DNA of 64,000 bases from Panulirus ornatus (taxonomy: Eukaryota; Arthropoda; Malacostraca; Decapoda; Palinuridae). The position numbers and the translations under genes were made by a program. Every line of letters begins with the position of its first letter. Within the stretch, counting starts at the first letter, position 1. The stretch lies in assembly GCF_036320965.1 (NCBI RefSeq), contig NC_092270.1, positions 17,216,908 to 17,280,907 on the forward strand. Reading direction: 5' to 3'. Below, one piece after another: positions 36,421 to 47,556 of the stretch. The notes under the pieces are model-generated. The model was given only the letters and a program-made list of their open reading frames with translations. It searched no databases and was not told the DNA's origin.

Positions 36421-37830
36421 TTATAGTGATGGGTGATTTGAATGCAAAGGTGAGTAATGTGGCAGTTGAGGGAATAATTGGTATACATGGGGTGCTCAGT
36501 GTTGTAAATGGAAATGGTGAAGAGCTTGTAGATTTATGTGCTGAAAAAGGACTGGTGATTGGGAATACCTGGTTTAAAAAGCGAGATATACATAAGTATA
36601 CGTATGTAAGTAGGAGAGATGGCCAGAGAGCGTTATTGGATTACATGTTAATTGACAGGCGCGCGAAAGAGAGACTTTTGGATGTTAATGTGCTGAGAGG
36701 TGCAACTGGAGGGATGTCTGATCATTATCTTGTGGAGGCTAAGGTGAAGATTTGTATGGGTTTTCAGAAAAGAAGAGTGAATGTTGGGGTGAAGAGGGTG
36801 GTGAGAGTAAGTGAGCTTGGGAAGGAGACTTGTGTGAGGAAGTACCAGGTGAGACTGAGTACAAAATGGAAAAAGGTGAGAACAATGGAAGTAAGGGGAG
36901 TGGGGGAGGAATGGGATGTATTTAGGGAATCAGTGATGGACTGCGCAAAAGATGCTTGTGGCATGAGAAGAGTGGGAGGTGGGTTGATTAGAAAGGGTAG
37001 TGAGTGGTGGGATGAAGAAGTAAGATTATTAGTGAAAGAGAAGAGAGAGGCATTTGGACAATTTTTGCAGGGAAAAAATGCAATTGAGTGGGAGATGTAT
37101 AAAAGAAACAGACAGGAGGTCAAGAGAAAGGTGCAAGAGGTGAAAAAGAGGGCAAATGAGAGTTGGGGTGAGAGAGTAACATTGAATTTTATGGAGAATA
37201 AAAAGATGTTCTGGAAAGAGGTAAATAAAGTGCGTAAGACAAGGGAGCAAATGGGAACTTCACTGAAGGGCGCAAATGGGGGGGTGATAACAAGTAGTGG
37301 TGATGTGAGGAGATGGAGCGAGTATTTTGAAGGTTTGTTGAATGTGTTTGATGATAGAGTGGCAGATATAGGGTGTTTTGGTCGAGGTGGTGTGCAAAGT
37401 GAGAGGGTTAGGGAAAATGATTTGGTAAACAGAGAAGAGGTAGTAAAAGCTTTGCGGAAGATGAAAGCCGGCAAGGCAGCAGGTTTGGATGGTATTGCAG
37501 TGGAATTTATTAAAAAAGGGGGTGACTGTATTGTTGACTGGTTGGTAAGGTTATTTAATGTATGTATGACTCATGGTGAGGTGCCTGAGGATTGGCGGAA
37601 TGCGTGCATAGTGCCATTGTACAAAGGCAAAGGGGATAAGAGTGAGTGCTCAAATTACAGAGGTATAAGTTTGTTGAGTATTACTGGTAAATTATATGGG
37701 AGGGTATTGATTGATAGGGTGAAGGCATGTACAGAGCATCAGATTGGGGAAGAGCAGTGTGGTTTCATAAGTGGTAGAGGATGTGTGGATCAGGTGTTTG
37801 CTTTGAAGAATGTATGTGAGAAATACTTAG

Positions 37831-37831
<1 letters not shown>
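36421..37831 (+). CDS. RTE-A endonuclease C-terminus, linker and RT fingers, 470 codons open
   Basis: Unbroken reading from VIVMGDLNAKVSN (catalytic Asp/Asn of the endonuclease), LLDYMLIDRR and SDHYLVEAKVK (catalytic His). It continues through the basic linker ([33 protein letters not shown]) to AAGLDGIAVEF, YRGISLLSITGKLYGR and CGFISGRGCVDQVF. It then runs into the (ATT)n repeat as poly-Tyr. It is the inverted 5' part of copy q; the endonuclease N-terminus was never copied. The absence of stops suggests this insertion is young. Confidence 0.88.
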
Positions 37832-37868
<37 letters not shown>

Positions 37869-37869
37869 T

Positions 37870-38510
37870 TTCTATCTATATGCTATCTGTCCATCTATAT
37901 CTATTTATCTATCTATTTATGTATCAGTATTTCTGATGCGTGTTCCTGTGGGAACTCCTTCAAGAGGGTGACCATGGCAAAAGATCTCCCTAACTGGTGA
38001 ACTCCAGTGCCACTTCTTAACCATTAATGCCTCACCCTGAAAAGGCCACTGGCAGAGGGCAACTCTGGCATTGTGTTTTCTACCTAATGTTTCCACCTGT
38101 TCTACATAATGCTCCCACCTAATGTTCCTACTTACTGCTTCTGCCTAATATTTTTAACTAATACTTGTGTCTAGTGTTTCTATCTACTATTTCCATCTGT
38201 TATTCCTACCATTTTGCCAAAAGGCTGGGCTAGGGCATAGTCCTCACCAAAGGAAATTCTAGTGTTACTAAGAATGAGTTATTTGAGTTAAGTGTTGTCA
38301 AGTGTTATGTGTAACAAGGAAAGATTTTATGTTTGTAGATAGAATGCCAGCAGTCCACATGTAGGTGAGGCAGAAAGAAAAGACAGCTACCTGAGTCAGT
38401 GGAGTGCAGCTTGACAACCACTGGAGCACAGGCTCACCAAGCAGCCATCACTGACTCTCTTGATAACTCCCTTGTTGGTGGCTGCCTACGAACTGCTATC
38501 TGACTGTGCC
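37870..38510 (-). mobile_element. SINE-B2 (RTE-B-tailed nonautonomous element)
   Basis: The minus-strand tail begins after a (TATC)-rich stretch (CTGATGCGTGTTCCTGTGGG, ACCATGGCAAAAGATCTCC). An internal minisatellite of CCTAATGTTTCCACC-type units (38080-38210) and a head ending with GGTGGCTGCCTACGAACTGC near 38500 follow. It is collinear with 25503-26236 in reverse. Confidence 0.75.
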
Positions 38511-40253
38511 ATAACCTTTTGCCAAGCAAACTTAATAATGTACACTTCATCTATGATTTCACTTTTTTACAAGTCTCTTTGAAATGTTTTATTTCTTGTT
38601 TAGTTTGAAAAATGGCTGGACTACTCAAGGTAAAAGATATTGTGTCATTAAGGTTATTAGGGTCAGTGTTTCTGATAGAACTGCCTGGGAGTTGCTTAAC
38701 ATAGTTCTCTTGAGTAAAACTGTGTAATGTTTTTAACCCTTAAACACAATTATTCCTAAGGGAATAACTCTAAACTTGCTTTTAATCTTAAGGGACTCTT
38801 TCTTGAGTGAAAAAATAAATCTTACACATTATATACATATATACATAGTCAGTGTTTCTGATAGAGCTGCCTGGGAGTTGCTTAACAAGGTTCTCTTGAG
38901 TAAAACTGTGTAATGTTTTTAACCCTTAAACACAATTATTCGTAAGGGATTAACCCTATTTTAATCTTAAGGGACTCTTTCTTGAGTGAAAAAATAGATC
39001 TTACACAGTATATACATATAATCCATAAGAAAAGAACACAAAAAAAATTGTCCACAGATAATTGATGGTTTCAAACACTGGTTAGGAATTCAGATGAGGG
39101 CAGGAACTATTAAAATGTCCCTGATGATAATACCAATGAATCATATATCACCATTTGCTGATTATAGCAATTTAAGGGTGAAGCAGTGCTATGGGGGTTA
39201 CAATGACATTTAACAATCATGTAGGGTGATATGCAGATGAAGACACATGGGTGCTTAGTGTAACCTTGACACACACTGTTGCATAGGTGACAGGCTTTTT
39301 AAGAACACAGCGAGAAGATGGGTAGGGGGTTCGGCACTTAAATGTACAGGTCACAGTTAGTAATAAGTGGTGAAACCATTTTGCAGTTAGTTGAATGTTG
39401 ATTAAGTGAGGATCTGCAGTAGATAGTGTTTCAGTCTTTGAATATCTTTAAAAGGAAGTCAAACAATAGAAGCATATGTAAAAATAGTATAAGTTTTTAG
39501 ATTTATGTCATGCTAAAAAAATGAACCATTAAGTTTTAGCATTTTACAAATTTTACAAAATCAAATCTAAACCCTTGTCCTCCATGTTAGTATTCTCTCA
39601 TGCTTGTGAACAGACCACAGAGGAGAGAAATGTAGGTTTTGATATTTGACAAACCTTTTCCTTCTGGGTAGTTGTTGTGCAGGCACTTTTTTTCTTGGTT
39701 TCTTTGCCCTTTTCTATCTACCCCTATCCTTTTCTTCAAAGAATCTATCATTGTTCCAAACTACTTGTGGATTGATGCCCACAATCTGCAATTTCTGAGT
39801 TACTAGGCCACCAAGAGTGAATGGATTGATAACATCATCTCTGTGGCAGTCTTCGGTTGGCCAAAGGTGGACCTAAAATGAGTGGCTGGAGGGAAAGCAG
39901 TGATTGGTAAGCCAGTGTTTTTATACCAGAAAGACTGGGTTGAAGAATCCTAGCCCCAATTTCGTATAGAATATCCTAGAAAATCTGTCATGTTCATGGA
40001 ACACTGCCTTGGTGAGAAAAATTGTCCATGTTTTAAAACCTACATATTTTACATTCTAAAAACATATATGCCCTAGAAGTTAAGCCCTTTGTATTGTACA
40101 CCATGATTGTTAATGTCTGCTTTTGATTAGGTCATTACTCAAATTCTAACTGAATTGTTTTCCTTATTTTGGGTATAATATGATATGTATAGCTTATAAT
40201 AGCATTTCATGCAGTTTGCTGAAATAGAGCATATTTACTTTTATTTCCTGCAG
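38511..40253. other. Intron with a 186-bp tandem duplication
   Basis: Non-repetitive intron, except that 38662-38847 is repeated at 38848-39020 (GTCAGTGTTTCTGATAGA..CTTACACA..), offset 186 bp, with roughly 90% identity and a small deletion in the second unit. It ends in the exon B acceptor TTTCCTGCAG at 40244-40253. Confidence 0.75.
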
Positions 40254-40448
40254 GTAAATACACCACAGACCTATTTACTGCTGAGGCTGTGGAGATTATC
40301 AATGAACACAACACGTCTCAGCCTCTGTTCTTATACCTGGCTCACTTAGCCGTCCACTCTGGAAACCCATATGCTCCACTGCAGGCTCCCGAAGAAGTGG
40401 TTAAGAAGTTCTCGTATATAGAAGATGAGAATAGACGCAAATTTGCTG
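40254..40448 (+). CDS. ARSB: Arylsulfatase B-like, internal exon B
   Basis: 195 bp, phase 1 at both ends, between TTTCCTGCAG and GTAGGT. It encodes KYTTDLFTAEAVEIINEHN, then PLFLYLAHLAVHSGNPY and LQAPEEVVKKFSYIEDENRRKFA. The LFLYLxxxxVH block is a hallmark of the sulfatase fold. The His at 40355-40357 corresponds to the sulfate-contacting His of human ARSB (SVHEPLQ). NTS is a possible N-glycosylation site, fitting a lysosomal or secreted glycoprotein. Joined to exon A it forms an uninterrupted Gly codon, which supports the splice model. Confidence 0.93.
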
Positions 40449-40555
40449 GTAGGTGATGAGGGGAAATTATACCATTCAGTCAGCTTATTTAGGAAGTATT
40501 GTAACTGTTAAAAAATCCAGTATGCCATTTAGCTTTTTGTGATTAGATTATGTCT
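40449..40555. other. Start of 19.4-kb intron
   Basis: Short ordinary intron stretch between the exon B donor (GTAGGT) and SINE-B3. Confidence 0.6.
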
Positions 40556-40850
40556 GTCTATTTATCTTCATTTCTGATGTCCATTCCCTTTGGCTACTCC
40601 TTTAAGAGGATGGCCAAAGCAAAAGATTCTCCATAATTGATGAACTGTGCTGCTTCTTATCTTTTAGTGCCTCACCCTTAAAAGGCCACTGGCAGAGGGC
40701 AGCTCTAGCACAGTGTTTTCAGAGGCTCTCACCTAATGTTCCTACCAACAAATACCTAAAGTGTCTACATAATGTCCCTGCCTTGTATTCCAACCTATTA
40801 CTTTTACCTAATGCTTCCACCTCATGTTCCTGTTTACTACAGAATAGGAG
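40556..40850 (-). mobile_element. SINE-B3, 5'-truncated
   Basis: Tail (TTCTGATGTCCATTCCCTTT, GATGGCCAAAGCAAAAGATT), the AAAAGGCCACTGGCAGAGGG block and part of the CCTAATGTTCCTACC minisatellite are present. The head is missing. Confidence 0.7.
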
Positions 40851-41204
40851 GAACTTTTGTTGGATTTTGGGTGTGCATTAAAGATTCACTTATAACATCG
40901 TAACTGAATTCCTCTGCGTTGTGGTAGAAATTTTAGTTATTAAGACCAAAACCTTTAACTTGATTGCTGAACTGATTTGTATATAAACTACTAGATACAA
41001 GACCAAAGGAATTCAATGAACAGTTATGAAATGTAGAATCTAGCCTTAATAACCTTGGAAACCCATTTCCAAATGTATGTTCTTTTGATGAAGTTTTACC
41101 CTACCACGTATGAGGTTGAAACAGCACTGTGGTTGAGACTTTCCAAAAATAGCTTTAAAAACAGCCACAAAATTAGGAAGTATTTAAAACCTGTGATAAG
41201 TTCT

Positions 41205-41795
41205 CTGTCTGTCTATCTGTATCTTTCATGCCCGTTTCATTTGGGAACTCCTTCAAGGGGATGGCCACAGCAAAAGTCTCCATAATTGTTGAAACTCTAG
41301 TGCCACTTCTTATCCTTGAGTGTCACCCTTAACAGGCCACTGGCAGAGGGCAACTCTTGTGCAGTGTTTTCAGAGGCTCCTACTTAATGTTCCTACAAAC
41401 TGCTTCTACCTAATATTCATGCTTAATGTTCCAACCTGGTAATTCTACCAAATGTTCTTACCTACAGCTTCTGTCTATTGCTTCACCCACTTCACTAAAA
41501 GGCAAGGCTAGTGCAGAGTGCTCAGTGCAGGAAAATCTAGTGCTGCAAAGAATGAGGTGTGTGAGTTAAGTGTTGTCATGTGTTATGTGTGACAAGGGGA
41601 GATTGTATGTGTGTGGACAGAATGCCAGTAGTTCATGTTTAGATGAGGCAGAAAGAAAAGATAGTTGCCAGGGTCAAAGGAGTGCAACTTGGCATCCACT
41701 GAAGTGCTGTCACTAACTTTCAATACCCAGCTGGGTAGTACCAACGATATACCTCCCTGGCTGGTGGCTGCCTTCCATCTGCTATCTGCAAGTAG
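41205..41795 (-). mobile_element. SINE-B4
   Basis: Collinear with 37870-38510: a (TCTG/TATC) run, tail GGGGATGGCCACAGCAAAAG, AACAGGCCACTGGCAGAGGG, minisatellite 41390-41490, and head with CTGGTGGCTGCCTTCCATCT near 41760-41780. Confidence 0.73.
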
Positions 41796-43085
41796 GTTCT
41801 CTCAGTTAATAGAGAACCAATAAAAAGAACATAATGCATTGGGTTAAATTCTTAAAAGGTGCCCAGGAGTATCATACACCTTCCATATCAAAAATGCTGG
41901 TATTACTTGTATTACTCTGTCTCATAAAGGCTTCTGGGCTGGTCTTAACATCCATCCACATCTATCATATGCATACCCTGTTTCGTCTGTCCTCACATTT
42001 TCTCTTGCTGACCTTTTTCTCATTGGGAATCTCTAAATTTTCAAGTAATTTTTGGTGGGAGGGAGATTGTGAGTGCGGAGTTAGGAAGTACACTTACTGT
42101 CACTACACTTATTCTCTCTTTCTCTCTCTGTCCCCCTGAAAAAGATGGCATGGGAAATGAATTGCTTGTATGGTGATATTTCCAGTGGTCACATTTGAAA
42201 ATTTGGTTTCAGACTCTGATAATGATGTGTAAGCTCTCAAATTTGTGACTGAAGTTTAAAGAATTCACAATTCTAGTTACCATTTAAAGTATTCAGCAAA
42301 ATGTTTCCATTCATATCTTACTCACTACCAGTCACCTTATAGATAGAAATGTGATTGTTCAAAGACTTTCTAGACTTATCTTTTCTTTTACATGCTTTTT
42401 GTGCTTGATAAGAGAGAATTTCTGAGGAAGGAGGTTAATACCTGAACAAGGTTTCTGTATGTATGAGCCTGATTTGATTCTGAAAAGCATGCCAGCCAGG
42501 ATATCTAAAAACAAGGAAGAAGAAACTACTTTAGGGTTTAAGGCTCCCAAAGATCATATGTAAGAAAGAAAGAAAAGGCTACTTCATGGTTTAAGGACCC
42601 CATAGAGGGAATGCTGAGGGAGATATTATGTTGATCCCATTGCTAGTATTTCATTCAGAAAATCCCAGGTCTCTGTGAAATCTTGATTACTTGCAATCTA
42701 GCAACAGATGTTGAAGTGAATAATTCAGGGAGTGATATAAAGATGCTCTGGGTGACATAAGCAAGTATAGTACCTCATTCTCTCACCAATAAATTTAATT
42801 CCAATAATCCTCACTCCAACCCATCCCACTCCACCGCTTCATCAAGCCCTCTTCATTACATTTTTTGATGTTTTCATTAAAGCCTTAAAGTCATGTGGGT
42901 TTGGCAATATTATCTGCTGATTCCACAAGAGTTGGAAGCTGGCTTGCTGTGCTAATTCGTTTTTTTCCATTTCTTTGGTGTTATTGAGAATACAGTATTT
43001 GGATGATTATAAATTCATGAGTTAGGTAGGAACTAATTACATATAAATATGCTGAAAAAAAATAGGCAAAAATACAATATACTAT
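41796..43085. other. Intron, nothing recognised
   Basis: AT-rich intronic sequence without open frames resembling known proteins and without copies elsewhere in the window. Confidence 0.55.
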
Positions 43086-44564
43086 AGCATATACCTAATA
43101 CAATATTTATTATTTATTTGTTTTATTATACTTGATTGCCGTCTCCTGCGTTAACGAGGTAGCGCAAGGAAACAGACAAAGAAAGGCCCAACCCACCCAC
43201 ATACACATGTATATACATAAACACCCACTCACGCACAAATACATACCTATACATTTCAACATATATATATGTATACATACACAGACATACATATATACAA
43301 TTGTACATATTCATGCTTGCTGCCTTCATCCATTCCCATCGCCACATTTGTTCACACTCAGTCTGTAGATGTCATGTCTAATGCACCCAAACCACAGCTC
43401 CCTTTCCACATCTAGGCTCTACAAAACTTTCCATAGTTTATCACAGACGCTTCACATACCCTGGTTCAGTCCATTGACAGCACATTAACCCCGGTATACC
43501 ACATCATCCCAATTCACTCTATTCCTTGCATGCCTTTCACCCTCCTGTATGTTCAGGCCCCGATCGCTCAAAATCTTTTTCACTCCATCCTTCCACACCC
43601 TCCTGTATGTTCAGGCCCTTATCGTTCAAATTCTTTTTCACTCCATCCTTCCACCTCCAATTTGGTCTCCCGCTTCTCCTCATTCCCTCTACCTCTGACA
43701 CATATATTCTCATTGTCAATCTTACCTCACTCATTCTTTCCATGTGACCAAACCACTTCAAGACACAACTCTTCTGCTCTCTCAACCACACTCTTTTTAT
43801 TACCACAATTCTCTCTTACCCTTTCATTACTTACTTGATCAAACCACCTCACACCACATATTGTCCTCAAACACTTAATTTCCAACACATCCACCCTCCT
43901 CTGCACAACCCTATCTACAGCCCATGCCTCACAACCATATAACATTGTTGGAACTACTACTTCTTCAAACATACCAATTTCTGCTCTCTGAGGTAACATT
44001 CTCGCCTTCCACATATTCTTCAACGCTCCCAGAACCTTTGCCCCTTACCCCACCCTGTGACTCACTTCTGCTTCCGTGGTTCCATCCATTGCCAAATCCA
44101 CTCCCAGATATCTAAAACACTTCATTTCCTCCAGTTTTTCTCCATTCAAACTCACCTCCCAGGTAACTTGTCCCTCAACCCTACTGAACCTAATAACCTT
44201 GTTCTTATTCACATTTACTGTCAGCTTTCTTCTTTCACATACTTTACCAAACTCAGTTACCAACTTCTTCAGTTTCTCTCCCGAATCATCCACCAACGCT
44301 GCAGCATCAGCAAACAACTTATTCATTTCCCAAGCCCTCTCATCCACAACAGACTGCATACTTGCCCCTCTCTCCAAAACTCTTGCATTCACCTCCCTAA
44401 CCACCCCATCCATTAAGCAAATTATACAACCATGGAGGCATCATGCACCCCTGCCGCTAACTGACATTCACTGGGAACCAGTCACTTTCCTCTCTTCCTA
44501 TTTGTACAAATGCCTTACATCCTTGGTAAAATCTTTTCACTGCAGCATATACCAAATACAGTAT
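43086..44564 (-). mobile_element. RTE-A copy r, 5'-truncated, with 21-bp target site duplication
   Basis: The minus-strand element at about 43107-44543 runs from the 3' terminus through the short 3' UTR and RT tail to the KACKAFVQIGRE region, where it is 5'-truncated. The flanks 43086-43106 and 44544-44564 match at 19 of 21 bases (AGCATATACC at the start of each), which identifies the target duplication. The coding region is diverged (LFADAAALVDDS replaces the catalytic LFADD). A 66-bp stretch in the tail region is tandemly duplicated at about 43540-43660. Confidence 0.88.
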
Positions 44565-45009
44565 GCTATAGCATATACCAAATGCAGTTAGAACATTTTG
44601 CTGTAGGCACTAGCTTCTGTTCTCTTGCATTTTTGTGCTTAACAGTTCCACTGTCACTACCACCCAATTTCTCCCTTATTTTTGTAAATATCAGAGTAAT
44701 TATTACTGTACTTCACAAGTTAAGTAACAACCTAGTGGAGAGACTTATTTAGAAAAAAGTGTTAAGGACGCAGTTTACTTTGTTGTTTACAAAGTATAAG
44801 AAACATTTTGCTATGGATGCTAACTTTCCTGCTCTCACCAGTGTTCCTGCACTCAATAGCTTTCCCTTTTCTAACCATTTTCTCTTATTTTTGTGAATAT
44901 TGAATGAATATTAGTTTATGTGTTAGGTTACAACTTGCAGAAGAAAAATGTTTGGAAAATATGCATAGAAAATACAGTACATTGTAAAAGTTAAATATTT
45001 TACTGGAGG
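44565..45009. repeat. Degenerate tandem pair in intron
   Basis: Sequence from about 44591 (GAACATTTTGCTGTAGG) recurs about 210 bp later from 44800 (GAAACATTTTGCTATGG), including CTCTTATTTTTGTGAATATT-like text near 44680 and 44880. The identity is clearly reduced, so it is an old duplication. Confidence 0.55.
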
Positions 45010-45545
45010 TAAGTAACTGACATTTGACAAATTCTTCTGGGGTCATTTACATGACCATCATCTTCTTTAGATGGTAGTGCAATCTCCGTTTCTTTGCTCT
45101 TTTCTCTGTTCATGTAAGGGAGCAGGATTATTAGGGATTGGGCTATATACTATTTTTTCTTCTTTTAGTCTCTGTTCCCTTCAGCTTGATTCTGTTATTT
45201 TCTTGCCTGCATTCCTTATTTTGTCTCTTAATTGTTCCATATGATTTTTGCTTGTCGCAAATCCTAGTATTTTCATTTGTTCTCCATCTGTTCATTGACT
45301 GTTTTGTAACTCATGGTATCTTTCTCTTTATGTTATGCTTTCTTTTACCTGGCATTTTATTTACATACTGTTAAAAGATATCCATGTTTGTTTTGCGTTA
45401 CTGCTGTTCACACTATCCAGCTATTGCATGTATTCTGTTAGATTATTTACTTTGTTTCACTTTAATTTTTCAGAGTAAAAGTTGAAGTTCCCTGATGTTC
45501 ATGCGTCTTTTATTTCATCCTGTCTACCTATATTCATTTCAGCAT
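45010..45545 (-). mobile_element. CR1/L2-like LINE fragment
   Basis: Matches 52090-52630 in the same orientation: GTCATTTACATGACCATC/GTCATTTACACAACTGTC, TTTTCTCTGTTCATGTAAG, TTCTCCATCTGTTCATTG and ATTACTGCTGTTCACACTAT. In the longer copy this is the region between endonuclease and RT. No open frame remains. Confidence 0.65.
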
Positions 45546-46091
45546 CATAGCTTTTTTTTTTTTATGTTGAAGGCTCTTGTCATGGACAAAAGTCCACATG
45601 AAGGCCAGGTCTTAATTGAGATATAGAGAATTATGAAACAGAAAAAGACAAGGGAAAGCATTTACAAATTTTTGAGAAAGTGAAAGACCTGTCTTTTAAA
45701 GTATGTTAGGTCATAGTTATTGGGAAAGACATTAGAAGCTAAAGAGTGTCAAAGCTTCGATGTGTAGGTAAAGAAGCAGTTATCAAAACAGCTCACCCTT
45801 GAGTTACTGGGGCCACAAAATAATCATGTGATGCAACAGCTTCCATAGTATTGCATGATCCAGCTGGTGGTGGGGGCACACAAGCAGCCAGATCTTGGTA
45901 GCAAAAACCAAAGTAATACCTAGAGAAGAGGGAAAAAGAACCAACATTGCAGCAGAAGGCAAGTGGGTCAAGTTTGGAAGTTAGCCTGAGACAGTTTATA
46001 AGTCGGATTGTTTTCGACTCACCTCCGTCATGTGAGTATACAGAGCTAGAACCCCCCCAGATGTGAGAGTAGTACTTCATATAAGGATGAA

Positions 46092-46922
46092 TCATTCCCG
46101 TGTGTAAACAGAGCAACTGTTCAAAAGAGAAGTTTCAACATGTAAACAGGACACCCAGTTTCTTAGAGGCAGACTTAGTTTTTCTTGTAAAGTGGGTTTC
46201 CTAAAAAGAGTAGATGTTTCAGAAATACCAAGCATGTTCACTGAGTCAAGAGGTGGAATTACAGAACTGTCAAAGGAGAGACAAGAGTTGTGAGGAGTTC
46301 TTGACAGAAAGATGGTTAGAAATTGGGTCTTAGAGGTATAAAATTTAACAAGATTTTGTGTATCCCACTGAGATATCCTGTCCAAGTCTGAGTTTATTGA
46401 GGAAGCAGTGTCAAGATGAGATGCAGATCGAGTAAGAGAAGAGGGAGCAGAATTGATGGATGTGGATGAATGCGGTGTTGAGTCATCAACATATGAGGGC
46501 ATTGGATTATTTTGTGGAGGGGAGGAAATTGTTGAGAAAAAGGAGAAAATTGTAGGGGACAGGACAGAACCTTGAGGGATACCACATTTGATGGAGAAAA
46601 GGAGGGAGGCTGATCCCTCAATAACTATAGAGTTAGATTGGCTGGAGAGGGCACTAGACATGAAGGAGCAAAGTAAGGGAAGGAAGCCAAAAGAGGGGAG
46701 CTTAGAGATGAGACCCTGCTGTAACACCCTGCCAAAAGCCTTAGATATGTCAAGGGCAGCTACATATGACTCCCCAAAATCTTTCAGGGATGATGACCAG
46801 ACATTAATAAGATAGGAAGGAATATCACCAGTGGATCTTACTTTACAGAAGCCATACTGGTGATCAGACAGATGACTGATTTTTGAGGTGCTTAAGGATA
46901 TGGGAGTTAAGGAGGGATTCAA
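46092..46922 (-). pseudogene. Jockey/I-like reverse transcriptase, 276 codons open
   Basis: Contains ISHLSDHQYGFCKVRSTGD (motif 2), VAALDISKAFGRVLQQGL (motif A, first catalytic Asp; the usual AFDRV is AFGRV), GIPQGSVLSPTIFSF (motif B) and MPSYVDDSTPHSS (the catalytic xxDD box as YVDD). IVIEGSASLLFSIKCG and LVKFYTSKTQFLTIFLS follow, the latter typical of the thumb. The end of the frame loses similarity after a frameshift near 46150. The family is widespread in arthropods; clade assignment between Jockey and I is uncertain. Confidence 0.82.
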
Positions 46923-47556
46923 AGACTTTAGAAATGATATATATCAGAGCAATAGGACAATAGTTAGAGAGGTCACAATGGTCTCACTTCCCAAGGATAG
47001 GATGTAATAACATATGTTTCCAAGGAGAAGGAAAAATTCTGGTTTTTAAACAGAAATGGGACAGATGAGCAAGCACAGGCACAAGTTCAAAGGCACAGTC
47101 TTTCAGTACAAGGGGATGGATGCCATCAGAACCATAAGCCTTGTTTGTATCCAGAGAAGGAAGCGCTTTTCAGACAGTCCAAGAAGAAATTATGGGAAGA
47201 GGCATAGGATTAGTAAGAGGAGCATCAGGGGGTGAAGGAATGTTAGAGTCATTGAAGGTGGAGTTAGAGGAGAAATTGGGACCAAAGAGAGTTGCTTTGT
47301 CAGTGAGAGAGACAGCTATAGTACTGTCAGAATGGGAAAGTGAGGGAAAGGTAGAGTGACAGAAGTTGTTAGAGATGTCCATAGCTAAAGACCATAAAGA
47401 CATGATAACAAGGAGAGGTTATCGTACTTCTTTTGAATAGAGGAATGCTTTGTCTCACAGATAGCATGCTTGCAGTGATTATATGGAGTGATAAAAGCTA
47501 AATGGGAGCCAGAGGAAGGAGAGTTTTTTCAATCTCCATATGCTTAATCCTTTATC

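Larger units (their letters stand above)
34863..37831 (-). mobile_element. RTE-A copy q, clean twin-primed insertion
   Basis: 34863-36420 is minus strand from the 3' terminus (long 3' UTR) through RT to KQMDLYVAF. At 36420/36421 the strand flips. 36421-37831 is plus strand from VIVMGDLNAK (endonuclease) through linker and RT fingers to KNVCEKYL. In the consensus KYLEKQMDLY is contiguous, so only about 5 nt are missing between the two parts. (TTA)n borders both ends. This is a textbook 5' inversion. Confidence 0.93.

Noticed and set aside
45138..45374. Hydrophobic 78-codon frame resembling a membrane protein
   Set aside because: It is the antisense of an AT-rich CR1/L2-like fragment; the same sequence class at 52090-52630 has no such frame conserved.
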